Shown one piece after another: positions 42,816-50,780 of a stretch of 64,000 bases of DNA. The stretch lies in assembly GCF_018531465.1 (NCBI RefSeq), contig NZ_JAHDTF010000011.1:62001-126000 (forward strand), given 5' to 3'. The translations under genes were made by a program, and so were the position numbers. The notes under the pieces are model-generated. The model saw nothing but the letters and a program-made list of their open reading frames with translations. It was not told the DNA's origin and made no database searches. The DNA is from Sphaerisporangium fuscum (GTDB taxonomy: Bacteria; Actinomycetota; Actinomycetes; Streptosporangiales; Streptosporangiaceae). Within the stretch, counting starts at the first letter, position 1; every line of letters starts with the position of its first letter.

Positions 42816-43865
42816 ATGGCCGCGGAAGAACGCAAGGGTGAGAACGGGCAGGCGATCCCGCCAGACGAGGCCGTGGAGCCCGCGGCGTCCGGCGCCGGGA
42901 CGGCCGGTGGCCGTACCGGTGGCGACGGGGCGCCGAGGCGGGGGCGGCGGGCGTTCATGGGGCTCGCCGCCGCGGCCGCCGGGGCGGCAGGGCTCGCCGG
43001 GGCCGTGACCGTCCCGCCGTTCCTCACCTCGCCGCCCACCAGCCCGCCGCCCGCCGCGCCGCCGCGCGGGCGGTTCGCCGGGAAGGTCGTGCTGATCACC
43101 GGCGCGACCTCCGGCATCGGCGAGGCCACCGCCAAGGCGTTCGCGGCCGAGGGGGCGAAGGTGGCCTTCTGCGGGCGCAGGGTCCCGAACGGGCAGCGGG
43201 TCGAGCGGGAGATCCGCGCCGCCGGGGGCACGGCGCGTTACACCCGGGCGGACGTGCGTGACGCCGAGCAGGTCCGGCGGTTCGTCGACGAGACGGTGGC
43301 CACCTTCGGCGGGCTGGACGTGGCGTTCAACAACGCCGGCATCCTCAGGTCCGCGCCGCTGCACGAGCTGCCCCCGGAGACCTGGACGGACGTGCTGGAC
43401 ACCAACGCGCGCGGGGTGCTGCTGTCCATCAGGTACGAGGTGCCGCACATGCTCAAGGCGGGGCGCGGAGTGATCATCTGTACGACGTCGGAGTCCCGCC
43501 GGCCGGGAGGCGTCGCCTACACGGCGAGCAAGCAGGCGATCAAGGGCATCGTCGAGGTCGCCGCCATGGACTACGGCCCCAAGGGCATCCGCGTCAACGC
43601 GATCGCTCCCGGCACGACCGACACCCCGCTGGTACGGCCGGCGGGCCTGCCGGACGCGCTGTGGACCGCGTTCAAGCGGGCGTGGGGGCCGCTGAACGTC
43701 TCCGCCCTGCAGCGGATGGCCACTCCCGAGGAGATCGCCAGGGCGGTGGTCTCGCTCGCCACCGACGAGTTCGCCTACATGGCGGGCTCCACCGTCCTGG
43801 TCAACGGCGGCCCCCGGGACGGCGGCCCGATGCGCATGCCCCCGGGGTTCCCGTCCAGGAGCTGA
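42816..43865 (+). CDS. Short-chain dehydrogenase/reductase with Tat-like export leader
   Basis: A 349-residue SDR oxidoreductase. The enzyme starts near residue 87 with 'FAGKVVLITGATSGIGEATAKAFAAEG', followed by 'NNAGILRS', Ser in 'TTSESRR' and the catalytic 'YTASKQAIKG' (Tyr-x-x-x-Lys). The first ~80 residues are a polar stretch then 'RRGRRAFMGLAAAAAGAAGLAGAV', a twin-arginine motif and hydrophobic core, suggesting export as a folded, cofactor-loaded enzyme. GGAAGGG lies seven bases before the ATG at 42816. NAD(P) export with the protein via Tat would make this an unusual extracytoplasmic SDR. Confidence 0.87.
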   Translation: MAAEERKGENGQAIPPDEAVEPAASGAGTAGGRTGGDGAPRRGRRAFMGLAAAAAGAAGLAGAVTVPPFLTSPPTSPPPAAPPRGRFAGKVVLITGATSGIGEATAKAFAAEGAKVAFCGRRVPNGQRVEREIRAAGGTARYTRADVRDAEQVRRFVDETVATFGGLDVAFNNAGILRSAPLHELPPETWTDVLDTNARGVLLSIRYEVPHMLKAGRGVIICTTSESRRPGGVAYTASKQAIKGIVEVAAMDYGPKGIRVNAIAPGTTDTPLVRPAGLPDALWTAFKRAWGPLNVSALQRMATPEEIARAVVSLATDEFAYMAGSTVLVNGGPRDGGPMRMPPGFPSRS

Positions 43866-43927
43866 CCTCCCGCCGGCGGCCCGGTCGTACCGTTGATTCC
43901 CTCGAGCCGCCGGGCGGCGGGCATGGG

Positions 43928-43958
43928 GCGGGGCCCGGTGCCCGGCACCGGGCCCCGC
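43928..43958. terminator. Bidirectional terminator between SDR and subtilase genes
   Basis: GCGGGGCCCGGTGC (43928-43941) pairs perfectly with GCACCGGGCCCCGC (43945-43958), a 14-pair stem with a three-base loop. It is placed between two converging stops at 43865 and 43967. Confidence 0.8.
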
Positions 43959-43966
43959 CGTGGCCG

Positions 43967-46900
43967 TCACTGGACGGTGATCTTGTCCACTTCGATGGTG
44001 ACGCCCTTCACCTCGGGGGTCGAGGTCGCGGTGGTCACCGAGCCGACGCCCGGCGCGACGCCCTTGACCTTGAGGCTGTAGGTCAGCGTGCCGCCGGGGG
44101 CGCCGGGCGTGCTGCTGATCCTGTAGTCCTCGGCCGGCGGGCCGGAGATGCGGCCGCCCGCGGTGCCGTCGGCGTTCTCGGCGCCGACGGTCAGGCCGCC
44201 GGAGCCGGGGTCACCGGGGAGGTTCGACGGGTCGTAGGCGTAGGTGATGTCCTCGCTGCCGTTGACGCCGATCCACTGCTGGAACACCTTCAGCGCGGTC
44301 TGGCCGTACACGTGGACGCGCCACTCCAGGACGATCCAGCTGGAGACCCCGTCGGAGAGCGTTCCGGCGTAGACGCCGGGCGCTCCGGTGCCGTCCAGGT
44401 CGGTCCAGTAGCTCGCCAGCACGTTGTTCGGCGGGGCCGGGTCGGGGAGGTTCTGCGGCGTGAATGAGATGTCACCCGAGCCGGAGGTGCCGCCGGCGAC
44501 GCTGTAGCCGTCGGAGACGACGCCGATCCTGGTGTAGCTCTTGCCCGCGAAGACGAACGCCGGGACGTTGAAGTTGACCGAGTCCTCGTCGCCGATGGGG
44601 GTCGGGGTGATGCCGAAGGCGTCCAGCGGGATGTAGCCCGCCGGGCCGCTGCCCGGGGCGATGTTCGGCTTGTCGGGCTGGCGGCCCTTCAGCGTGGCCT
44701 TCACCGTCGCGATCTGCGAGCCGACCTGGGTGGCCCCGGTCACGCCGGTGAGCCGCAGCCTGGGGTCGAGCGTCGTGAGCGCGGTGACGTCGGTGTCCTT
44801 GAGCGTGGTGTTCTGCGCCGTGACGGTGCAGGTGGACTCGCCGGTGTTCTTGGCGATCGTGCTCGGGGCGCAGGTCTGGTCGATCGGCACCGCGCCCTCC
44901 TGGCGGTAGAACGCCACCGGGAGGTGCAGGTCGCGGTCGCCGCCGACCTGCTTCAGGTCGACCTCCCCGAAGTACTGGCCCTCCGGGAGGTCCGGCGCGG
45001 TGATCACCACGGTGAGCTTGACGCTCTTGCCCGGCTTGACGGTGAACGCCGGCGGCAGCGCCGCCACGGCGGCCCCCTTGGGCGCGGTGCCGGAGGCCGT
45101 GTAGGCGAGCGTCTTGCCGGTCACGTTGGTGAACGTCCGCTTGGCCGTGATCGCGCCCGGCATGACCGGCGCGTTGACCGACGGCAGGTTGAGGTCGATC
45201 CGGTCGAGCGGGTCGGCGGCCGAGGCCGCGTAGTCCGCCGCGGACTCGTCCAGCGTCAGGCCGGGGTCTCCCGCCCGGGTGAGGTCGATGCGCCCGCCGC
45301 CGTAGTCGAACGGGTCGGCCGGGGTGACCCGGTCCTGCTTGGTGACCGAGGTCTTCGCCGTGGTCTCCAGCGCCGACTTGACCTGCCCCGGCGTCCAGTC
45401 CGGGTGCAGCGCGAACAGCAGCGCGCCCGCCCCGGCGACGTGCGGGGACGACATCGACGTACCGGCGATCACCTGGTAGAGGTTGCCCGGCGGGCCCTCC
45501 AGGGGCGACTCCGGCGTCGGGGTCTGGCCGGCGAGGATGTGCAGGCCGGGCGCGGTGACGTCGGGCTTGAGGAAGTCGCCGCCCGGTCCCCGCGAGGAGA
45601 ACGACGTCATGACGTCGCCCTGCCAGGTCGTCTTGGTGCCCTGGGTGAACTTCGCGGTCGCGCCCGGGTTGGCCGCCAGGAAGTTCAGCAGGGTCGTGCT
45701 GTCGGGCTGGTCGAGGTGGACCGTCGGGATCCAGTGGTTGTCGGTCATCACGTCGAGCGGCGTGGCGTTGTACAGGATCATGCCCGCGGCGCCGCCCTGC
45801 TTGACGTTGAAGCTCTTGAGCACCCGGTTCGCGCCGCGCTGGCAGACCACGATCTTGCCGCTGAACAGCCCGGGCGGGGCCGGGGTCGTGCACAGCGGGT
45901 CCGAGTACGGAGCCGCCGCGGCCGACACGACCGGGAGAGGCGAGGAGACGCCCTGGGTGATCGAGGCGCCCGACACGGTGGCCGTCGCCCCGCCGCTCCC
46001 GGTGAGCGTCACCGTCGAGCGGTAGGTCCGCGTCTGGGTCGAGGCCGCCACGGTCGTGACCCACGGGCCGCGGTGGTCGGTGGTGCCCGCGCCCGGACCG
46101 GAGTTGCCCGCCGACGCCGAGACGAAGACGCCCGCCGCGTACGCGTCGAGGAACGCCAGCTCCACCGGGTCGCTGTACGGGTCGCCGCCGCCCGAGATGG
46201 AGAAGTTGATCACGCGGACACCGTCGAGGATGGCCCGGCCGATGGCGGCGGCGGAGTCGGACTGGAAGCAGCCCTGCGCGCCGCACACCTTGTACACCGA
46301 CACGGCCGCCGCGGGGGCGATGCCGTGGATCGGTCCCCGGCTGATGCCGAGCGGGTTGGCGTCCGCGACCGGGCCGCCGGCCGAGGTGGTGGCGGTGTGG
46401 GTGCCGTGCCCGTTGGAGTCGCGGGCGCTGGTGTAGACCTCGCCGCCGATGACGGCGTTGTAGGTGTCCAGGAACGCCCGCCCGCCGATGAGCTTGTCGT
46501 TGCAGGTGAACGGGTCGTTGGCGGGTGTCAGCGGGTTGTCCCCGAAGTCGCAGGCGCGCGGCGCGCCGTCCTTGGTGGCCGGGGGAGCGGGCAGATCACC
46601 CGGGTCCTTGAATGACGGGTGCTCGGGCCAGACGCCGCTGTCCAGGCTCCCGAAGATCACGCCCTTGCCGGAGGACGAGCTGCCGCCGAGCTTGCTGTAG
46701 ATCGCGGGGGCGCCGATGAAGTCGGGGCTGGAATCGGTGAGCGGCTGCTGGAGCCTGTCCTCCTGCACCGCCGCCACGCCGGGCAGCTTCAGCAGCTCGG
46801 CGGCCTTGTCGGCGGGCAGGGTCAGCGCGATGCCGCCGTACACGGTGCGGAGCTTCTGGCCGGCCCTGGCGCCGGGGATGCGCTTGCCGAGTTCGCCGAG

Positions 46901-47320
46901 GAAGGCGTTCTCGACGCCTTCGATGTGCTTTTCGTACTGCTTCGCGGGCGCGCTGTTCACGTCCAGGCTCTTGCCGGTCACCTGGGGGCTCGTGCCCGGA
47001 AGGCCCTTGAGGCCGCCCTTGTAGGCGGCGAGGGAGTCGTAGTCGAGTTTGACGACGACGTTCACCGGCTTGGTGGACGTCGACTTCAACAGCGATTGAT
47101 CGCTTTTCGCCAGCTTGCCGCTCGGGGATTTCGCGCCCTGGACGCGGTTCGCGACGGTGAGCGGAGTGGCCTTCCACTTACTGGTCGAACCCGTCGTGGG
47201 ACCCGGATCCGCGGACGCCGGGACGGCGGGGCTCATCGCGCAGGCCACCGCCAGAGCGGCGCCGGCGACCACCATGCGGCGGGTGCGGGATAAGCGGGCG
47301 GGCGGGGGATTGCTTGGCAC
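43967..47320 (-). CDS. Secreted subtilisin-like serine protease (S8) with PA domain
   Basis: A 1117-residue secreted protease. The GTG at 47320 has AGGAGG four bases upstream and yields 'VPSNPPPARLSRTRRMVVAGAALAVACAMSPAVPASADPG', a Sec-type signal. An I9-type prodomain (~80-185) precedes the catalytic domain. The triad is Asp227 ('GSLDSGVWPEHPSF'), His305 ('DSNGHGTHTATTSAGG') and Ser622 ('AGTSMSSPHVAGAGALL'), with Asn406 in 'SASAGNSGPG' for the oxyanion hole. A PA domain ('FSGKIVVCQRGANRVLKSFNVKQGGAAGMILYN') is inserted between His and Ser. The last ~450 residues hold Fn3/Ig-like beta domains. It resembles the large plant-subtilase-like proteases of actinomycetes and is probably nutritional. 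Confidence 0.93.
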   Translation of the reverse strand: MPSNPPPARLSRTRRMVVAGAALAVACAMSPAVPASADPGPTTGSTSKWKATPLTVANRVQGAKSPSGKLAKSDQSLLKSTSTKPVNVVVKLDYDSLAAYKGGLKGLPGTSPQVTGKSLDVNSAPAKQYEKHIEGVENAFLGELGKRIPGARAGQKLRTVYGGIALTLPADKAAELLKLPGVAAVQEDRLQQPLTDSSPDFIGAPAIYSKLGGSSSSGKGVIFGSLDSGVWPEHPSFKDPGDLPAPPATKDGAPRACDFGDNPLTPANDPFTCNDKLIGGRAFLDTYNAVIGGEVYTSARDSNGHGTHTATTSAGGPVADANPLGISRGPIHGIAPAAAVSVYKVCGAQGCFQSDSAAAIGRAILDGVRVINFSISGGGDPYSDPVELAFLDAYAAGVFVSASAGNSGPGAGTTDHRGPWVTTVAASTQTRTYRSTVTLTGSGGATATVSGASITQGVSSPLPVVSAAAAPYSDPLCTTPAPPGLFSGKIVVCQRGANRVLKSFNVKQGGAAGMILYNATPLDVMTDNHWIPTVHLDQPDSTTLLNFLAANPGATAKFTQGTKTTWQGDVMTSFSSRGPGGDFLKPDVTAPGLHILAGQTPTPESPLEGPPGNLYQVIAGTSMSSPHVAGAGALLFALHPDWTPGQVKSALETTAKTSVTKQDRVTPADPFDYGGGRIDLTRAGDPGLTLDESAADYAASAADPLDRIDLNLPSVNAPVMPGAITAKRTFTNVTGKTLAYTASGTAPKGAAVAALPPAFTVKPGKSVKLTVVITAPDLPEGQYFGEVDLKQVGGDRDLHLPVAFYRQEGAVPIDQTCAPSTIAKNTGESTCTVTAQNTTLKDTDVTALTTLDPRLRLTGVTGATQVGSQIATVKATLKGRQPDKPNIAPGSGPAGYIPLDAFGITPTPIGDEDSVNFNVPAFVFAGKSYTRIGVVSDGYSVAGGTSGSGDISFTPQNLPDPAPPNNVLASYWTDLDGTGAPGVYAGTLSDGVSSWIVLEWRVHVYGQTALKVFQQWIGVNGSEDITYAYDPSNLPGDPGSGGLTVGAENADGTAGGRISGPPAEDYRISSTPGAPGGTLTYSLKVKGVAPGVGSVTTATSTPEVKGVTIEVDKITVQ

Positions 47321-47627
47321 GGCACCTCCTGGAGAACCACTGGGACTCGCCGTCCAGCGGGCATGCAGGAGCCGCGGCCACCCGTCCACAGGCACGGGAA
47401 GGACTCCCACCCTCCCCGTCGGGCGACAAGCGGACGGCCGCCCGTGACCGGGCGACCGAACACAGACGGAGTCTAGATGTGGACCAAGGAACCGCCTAGA
47501 TCCATCTATGCATTGATCTGCGGCAATATCTGACCAAATGTGGACACGATCCGGTTAGAAGCTGTGATCGGCGCAGTTGACGGAAACGTTCCAAAGGCGG
47601 CCGCCCGCCGGCGCGTACAATCGCGAC
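47321..47627. other. Divergent intergenic region, subtilase and Smr-like genes
   Basis: This 307-base gap probably contains both promoters. It is AT-richer between 47470 and 47570. ATGTGGAC occurs twice as a direct repeat (47477-47484 and 47538-47545). TACAAT at 47616-47621 is a good -10 for the rightward gene. No gene is supported here. Confidence 0.5.
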
Positions 47628-47882
47628 GTGAAGCTGAAACTGGATCTCCACGACATCTACAACAAGGGTGCAGAGATCGACCGGGCGCTGCACGGGATCA
47701 TCCAGGAGGCGATCCGCAAGAAGGCCACCGAGGTCGAGATCATCCCGGGCAAGGGGTCCGGCCAGCTCAAGAAGAAGGTGCTGCGTTTCCTCGACCAGAA
47801 GGAGATCAAGGCCCTCTACCACCGCATCGACAAGGACGCCAAGAATCACGGCCGCCTTTTCGTGTACTTCAAGCACAAGTGA
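47628..47882 (+). CDS. Small Smr-like domain protein
   Basis: An 84-residue basic protein 'VKLKLDLHDIYNKGAEIDRALHGIIQEAIRKKATEVEIIPGKGSGQLKKKVLRFLDQ...'. The LDLH start, the 'EIIPGKGSGQLKKKVLRFL' block and the size match the Smr domain found at the MutS2 C-terminus, known for DNA nicking or RNA cleavage. The GTG at 47628 begins seven bases after a TACAAT -10 box and has no ribosome binding site, so the mRNA is probably leaderless. A longer frame from 47577 would run through that promoter. Stand-alone Smr proteins act in RNA or DNA processing. The exact target is unknown. Confidence 0.8.
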   Translation: MKLKLDLHDIYNKGAEIDRALHGIIQEAIRKKATEVEIIPGKGSGQLKKKVLRFLDQKEIKALYHRIDKDAKNHGRLFVYFKHK

Positions 47883-48068
47883 CCGCCGATTCGGCCGGTC
47901 CCTGGCTCGCCGGGGGACTCGATCGGGCTGAGAAGGTACTGCGCGCCCGGCTCGCCCTCCGCACTTCGTGACGGATGAGCGGGGGCGTGAGGGGGCGCCC
48001 GAGTGGTGCAGAACCGGCGAACTATGCTTGAGGCGCCAATGATCGCCTGGAAAGGGCAGGGGGACGCG

Positions 48069-48704
48069 GTGGCCGAGGTCGCAGAAATCGTGGAGATCAC
48101 TTCCAGGACCGAGCTCCGGGAGTTGCTCGGCGAGCCGATACCGAGGGCGATCAGCAAGGAGCGGTTCGCGCTGCACGAGCGCGACAAGGAGTGGCTGGCG
48201 GCGTCCCCGTTCTGCCTCATCGCCACCAGCGACGCCGGCGGCGCCTGCGACGTCTCGCCCAAAGGCGACCCGGCGGGCTTCACGCTCGTCCTGGACGACA
48301 CCACGATCGCCATCCCCGACCGTCCCGGCAACCGCCGGGTCGACGGCTTCCTCAACGTGCTGGACAACCCGCACGTCGGCCTCATCTATCTCGTCCCCGG
48401 GCGCAACGAGACGCTGCGCATCAACGGCAGGGCCCGCCTCGTGCGCGAGGCGCCGTTCTTCGACCAGATGATCGTCAAGGGCCACCGCCCCGCCCTGGCG
48501 CTCGTCGTCGAGATCGAGCAGATCTTCTTCCACTGCGCCAAGGCGTTCCTGCGCTCGGCACTGTGGAAGCCCGAGACCTGGAACCCCGGCGCCCTGCCGT
48601 CCCACGCGCAGATCGTCAAGAGCGTCCAGGCCACCGAGGAGACCCTGGAGGAGCTGGAGCGCTACTACGGCCCGGAGTACGCCAAGCGCCTCTACGGCTC
48701 CTGA
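48069..48704 (+). CDS. PPOX-class FMN-dependent flavoprotein (MSMEG_1061-like)
   Basis: A 211-residue split-barrel flavoprotein related to pyridoxamine 5'-phosphate oxidase. 'DKEWLAASPFCLIATSDAGGACDVSPKGDPAGFTLVLDDTTIAIPDRPGNRRVDGFLNVLDNPHVGLIYLVPG' holds the FMN-binding strands. 'FFHCAKAFLRSALWKPETWNP' is typical of this actinobacterial branch. The GTG at 48069 follows GGGGGA at good spacing. Earlier in-frame starts (48003, 48024, 48039) are less well supported. A TATGCT box at 48023-48028 could be its -10. Probably reduces small molecules with FMNH2. Substrate unknown. Confidence 0.87.
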   Translation: MAEVAEIVEITSRTELRELLGEPIPRAISKERFALHERDKEWLAASPFCLIATSDAGGACDVSPKGDPAGFTLVLDDTTIAIPDRPGNRRVDGFLNVLDNPHVGLIYLVPGRNETLRINGRARLVREAPFFDQMIVKGHRPALALVVEIEQIFFHCAKAFLRSALWKPETWNPGALPSHAQIVKSVQATEETLEELERYYGPEYAKRLYGS

Positions 48705-48730
48705 CCAGGGACGACGTCCCCGTCCTCGTC

Positions 48731-48768
48731 ATCCGCCCGGCCGCCACGCGGCCGGGCGGATCGTTTTT
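48731..48768 (+). terminator. Canonical intrinsic terminator after the PPOX gene
   Basis: ATCCGCCCGGCCGC (48731-48744) pairs perfectly with GCGGCCGGGCGGAT (48748-48761), a 14-pair stem with loop CAC. A run of five T follows at 48764-48768. It is one of the few in this GC-rich region with a T-tract. Confidence 0.92.
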
Positions 48769-48819
48769 CGGCTCGGTGCCGGAATCGGGCGGCGCTGCGC
48801 GCGGCGCCGCCGGCCGAGG

Positions 48820-49542
48820 TCAGCGCTGCCGGATCAGGGCCTCGACGCCGTCGAGGATGCGGTCGAGGCCGAACCTCGTGTCCGTGGCCGGATCCTCCTC
48901 GGGGTGCTCGCTGAAGACCCCGGCCGTGATCGCCTCGGCCAGGGCGGGAAAGCGCTCGGCCGTCACCAGGCGGGCGAGAAGCGGGCCGTACTCCCCGGGG
49001 CCCTCGCCCGCGGCCGCCGCGGCGGTGGTGAGCTGGGTCTCGCCCCGCACGTAGTGCAGCACGAGCATGATGACCTGCATCTTCTCCCGCGGGTGCAGGG
49101 GCGTGCCGTCGAGGGTGCGCAGGCCGGCGTCCAGCCACGCGAGCTGACCGGGTTCCAGCGGGGGCCCGCCGGTGATCTGCAGCACCCACGGATGCTCGTG
49201 GTAGACCGCGAGCAGCGCGGTGGCCCACAGGGACAGCCCGGCGCGCCAGCCTTCCGCGCAGTCGATGCCGGGGGGCAGGCTGGGGACCGCGTCCAGCATG
49301 AAGGTCTGCAGTTCGTCCTTGTTGGCGACATGCCGGTAGAGCGACATGGTGCCGCAGCCGAGGCGCTCGGCGAGCCGGGCCATCGAGAGGGCCTGCAGCC
49401 CCTCCTCGTCGGCGATGTCGATGGCCGCGGACACGATGCGCTCCAGGCTGAGCGCCTGCGCCGGGCCTCTCGCCCGCCGTTTCGACCGGCCCCAGAGGAC
49501 CTCCAGCGTGTGGGGAAGCTCGGGGCCGCTGTTCTCGCTCAT
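48820..49542 (-). CDS. TetR-family transcriptional regulator
   Basis: About 240 residues. The N-terminal helix-turn-helix is 'LSLERIVSAAIDIADEEGLQALSMARLAERLGCGTMSLYRHVANKDELQTFMLD', and the rest resembles TetR_C ligand-binding domains with 'WRAGLSLWATALLAVYHEHPWVLQITGG'. ATGs at 49551 and 49542 are both possible. The second gives 'MSENSGPELP'. It reads away from the DUF2306 gene across an interval containing three copies of GCGTA-N5-TACGC, surely its operators. The ligand is unknown. The membrane protein is the likely regulated target, along with itself. Confidence 0.9.
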   Translation of the reverse strand: MSENSGPELPHTLEVLWGRSKRRARGPAQALSLERIVSAAIDIADEEGLQALSMARLAERLGCGTMSLYRHVANKDELQTFMLDAVPSLPPGIDCAEGWRAGLSLWATALLAVYHEHPWVLQITGGPPLEPGQLAWLDAGLRTLDGTPLHPREKMQVIMLVLHYVRGETQLTTAAAAAGEGPGEYGPLLARLVTAERFPALAEAITAGVFSEHPEEDPATDTRFGLDRILDGVEALIRQR

Positions 49543-49562
49543 CGAAGGCATCCTATCGGTGT

Positions 49563-49632
49563 GCGTACGTCATACGCGTCAGGGTATTCCCTACCTGCTG
49601 CGTATGAGCTACGCTCTGCGTATGACATACGC
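49563..49632. promoter_or_regulatory. Three matching TetR-type operators
   Basis: GCGTA-N5-TACGC occurs three times: 49563-49577 (core CGTCA), 49600-49614 (core TGAGC) and 49618-49632 (core TGACA). The centres are 37 and 18 bases apart. The third is extended to GCGTATG-A-CATACGC. They lie between and over the starts of the divergent TetR and DUF2306 genes, so repressor would cover both promoters and even the start codon of the membrane-protein gene. Confidence 0.8.
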
Positions 49633-50416
49633 TAACAGCCCTGCCGGTACGACGACCGCTGACGGAGACGCCGATGTCACCAGCGGCCTGGCCGAAGGGC
49701 AGGGACCGCCGCCCGCCGCCCGTCCCAGGCGAGGCAAGTCATGGTGGCGCCGGCCCTGGATGGCGCCGCTCGGCTTCGTGACGGTCCTCTTCCTCGCGTT
49801 CTCGCTGCCGCCGTACTTCACCGGCGACCCCGCCCGCGCACGCGTCCCGCAACCCGAGGGCTTCCCCGCCCACTACCCGCTGCTGGTCGCCCACGTGATG
49901 TTCGCGTCGGTGGCCATGGTGACGTGCTTCCTGCAGGTCTGGCCCTGGTTCCGGCGGCGTCACCCGGTGGCGCACCGGTACACCGGCCGGGTCTACGTCT
50001 TCGCCGGGGTGCTGCCGGCCGGCCTGTCCGCCCTGGTCATCGGCGCGCGCACGCCCTTCGGGCCGATGCTGATGGTCAGCGACGTGATCGGGGCGATCCT
50101 GTGGCTGTCCTTCACCGTCGCCGGCTACCGGATGGCGAGGCAGCGGCGGTACGCCGAGCACCGCCGCTGGATGCTGCGCAGCTTCACTTCGACGTTCTCC
50201 ATCATCACCAACCGCGTCTGGATCGTGGTCTTCACGATCGCGCTCACCCCGCAGCTCGACACGACCTTCCAGGGCAACCAGACCTGGCTGGCCTGGACGA
50301 TCTCCGGCCTGTCCGGATGGCTGGGGTGGACGGTGCCCCTGCTCGTCGTCGAGTGGTGGCTGGAGCGCGGCAACCCGGCCCGGCGCCGTGCCAAGGCGCG
50401 GGCGGCCACGGCATGA
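49622..50416 (+). CDS. DUF2306-type membrane protein under TetR control
   Basis: About 264 residues. After a ~50-residue polar N-terminus ('GRGKSWWRRPWMAPLGF' region), there are six or so membrane helices, with 'HPVAHRYTGRVYVFAGVLPAGLSALVIG' and 'YRMARQRRYAEHRRWMLRSFTSTFSIITNRVWIVVF' matching the DUF2306 pattern. The start is uncertain: ATGs at 49604 and 49622 both lie inside the operator repeats and neither has a ribosome binding site, so a leaderless message is likely. The function of DUF2306 proteins is not established. Some related proteins bind haem. No redox motif is certain here. Confidence 0.8.
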   Translation: MTYANSPAGTTTADGDADVTSGLAEGQGPPPAARPRRGKSWWRRPWMAPLGFVTVLFLAFSLPPYFTGDPARARVPQPEGFPAHYPLLVAHVMFASVAMVTCFLQVWPWFRRRHPVAHRYTGRVYVFAGVLPAGLSALVIGARTPFGPMLMVSDVIGAILWLSFTVAGYRMARQRRYAEHRRWMLRSFTSTFSIITNRVWIVVFTIALTPQLDTTFQGNQTWLAWTISGLSGWLGWTVPLLVVEWWLERGNPARRRAKARAATA

Positions 50417-50745
50417 GCGCGCCGGCCGCGGCTTCGGGGGCCTGCGGCCGGCGAGAGGGGGGCGACAACGGAGGAAGCGGTCGGGCCATGCACAGGGCCG
50501 AGTCCAAGCACTGCTCACTTGGGAGGAGTGCGGCGGGGCCAAAGGCGTTCAGGCGTTCGATCGCTTCCTCACCTTCGAGGGTAACCCCTCCCACCGCACC
50601 TTCACCGGTCCGCCCGCCGTACCACGGCGCCGACTGCGCCGCACCCCCTTCCCGCCGCCCCGGCGCCGACAAGAGGACACCGGGGGCGGCGGTGGTGGGC
50701 CCAGGCCGTGAGGTGGGGGAGCGGGGGGTGAGGTGAAAGGGCGCC
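50417..50745. other. Intergenic region, no supported gene
   Basis: The 364-base gap is between converging genes DUF2306 and GH92. One plus-strand frame (50388-50711) includes a stretch 'TWEECGGAKGVQAFDRFLTFEGN' that looks protein-like, but it lacks a start with a ribosome binding site and a recognisable family. It might be a decayed gene piece. The right end holds the GH92 terminator. Confidence 0.4.
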
Positions 50746-50770
50746 CCGGCCGTGGGTTCGCCACGGCCGG
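50746..50770. terminator. Terminator after the GH92 gene
   Basis: CCGGCCGTGG (50746-50755) pairs perfectly with CCACGGCCGG (50761-50770) around loop GTTCG. It lies ten bases beyond the stop of the minus-strand GH92 gene, with no T-tract. Confidence 0.75.
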
Positions 50771-50780
50771 AGGACGAGGG

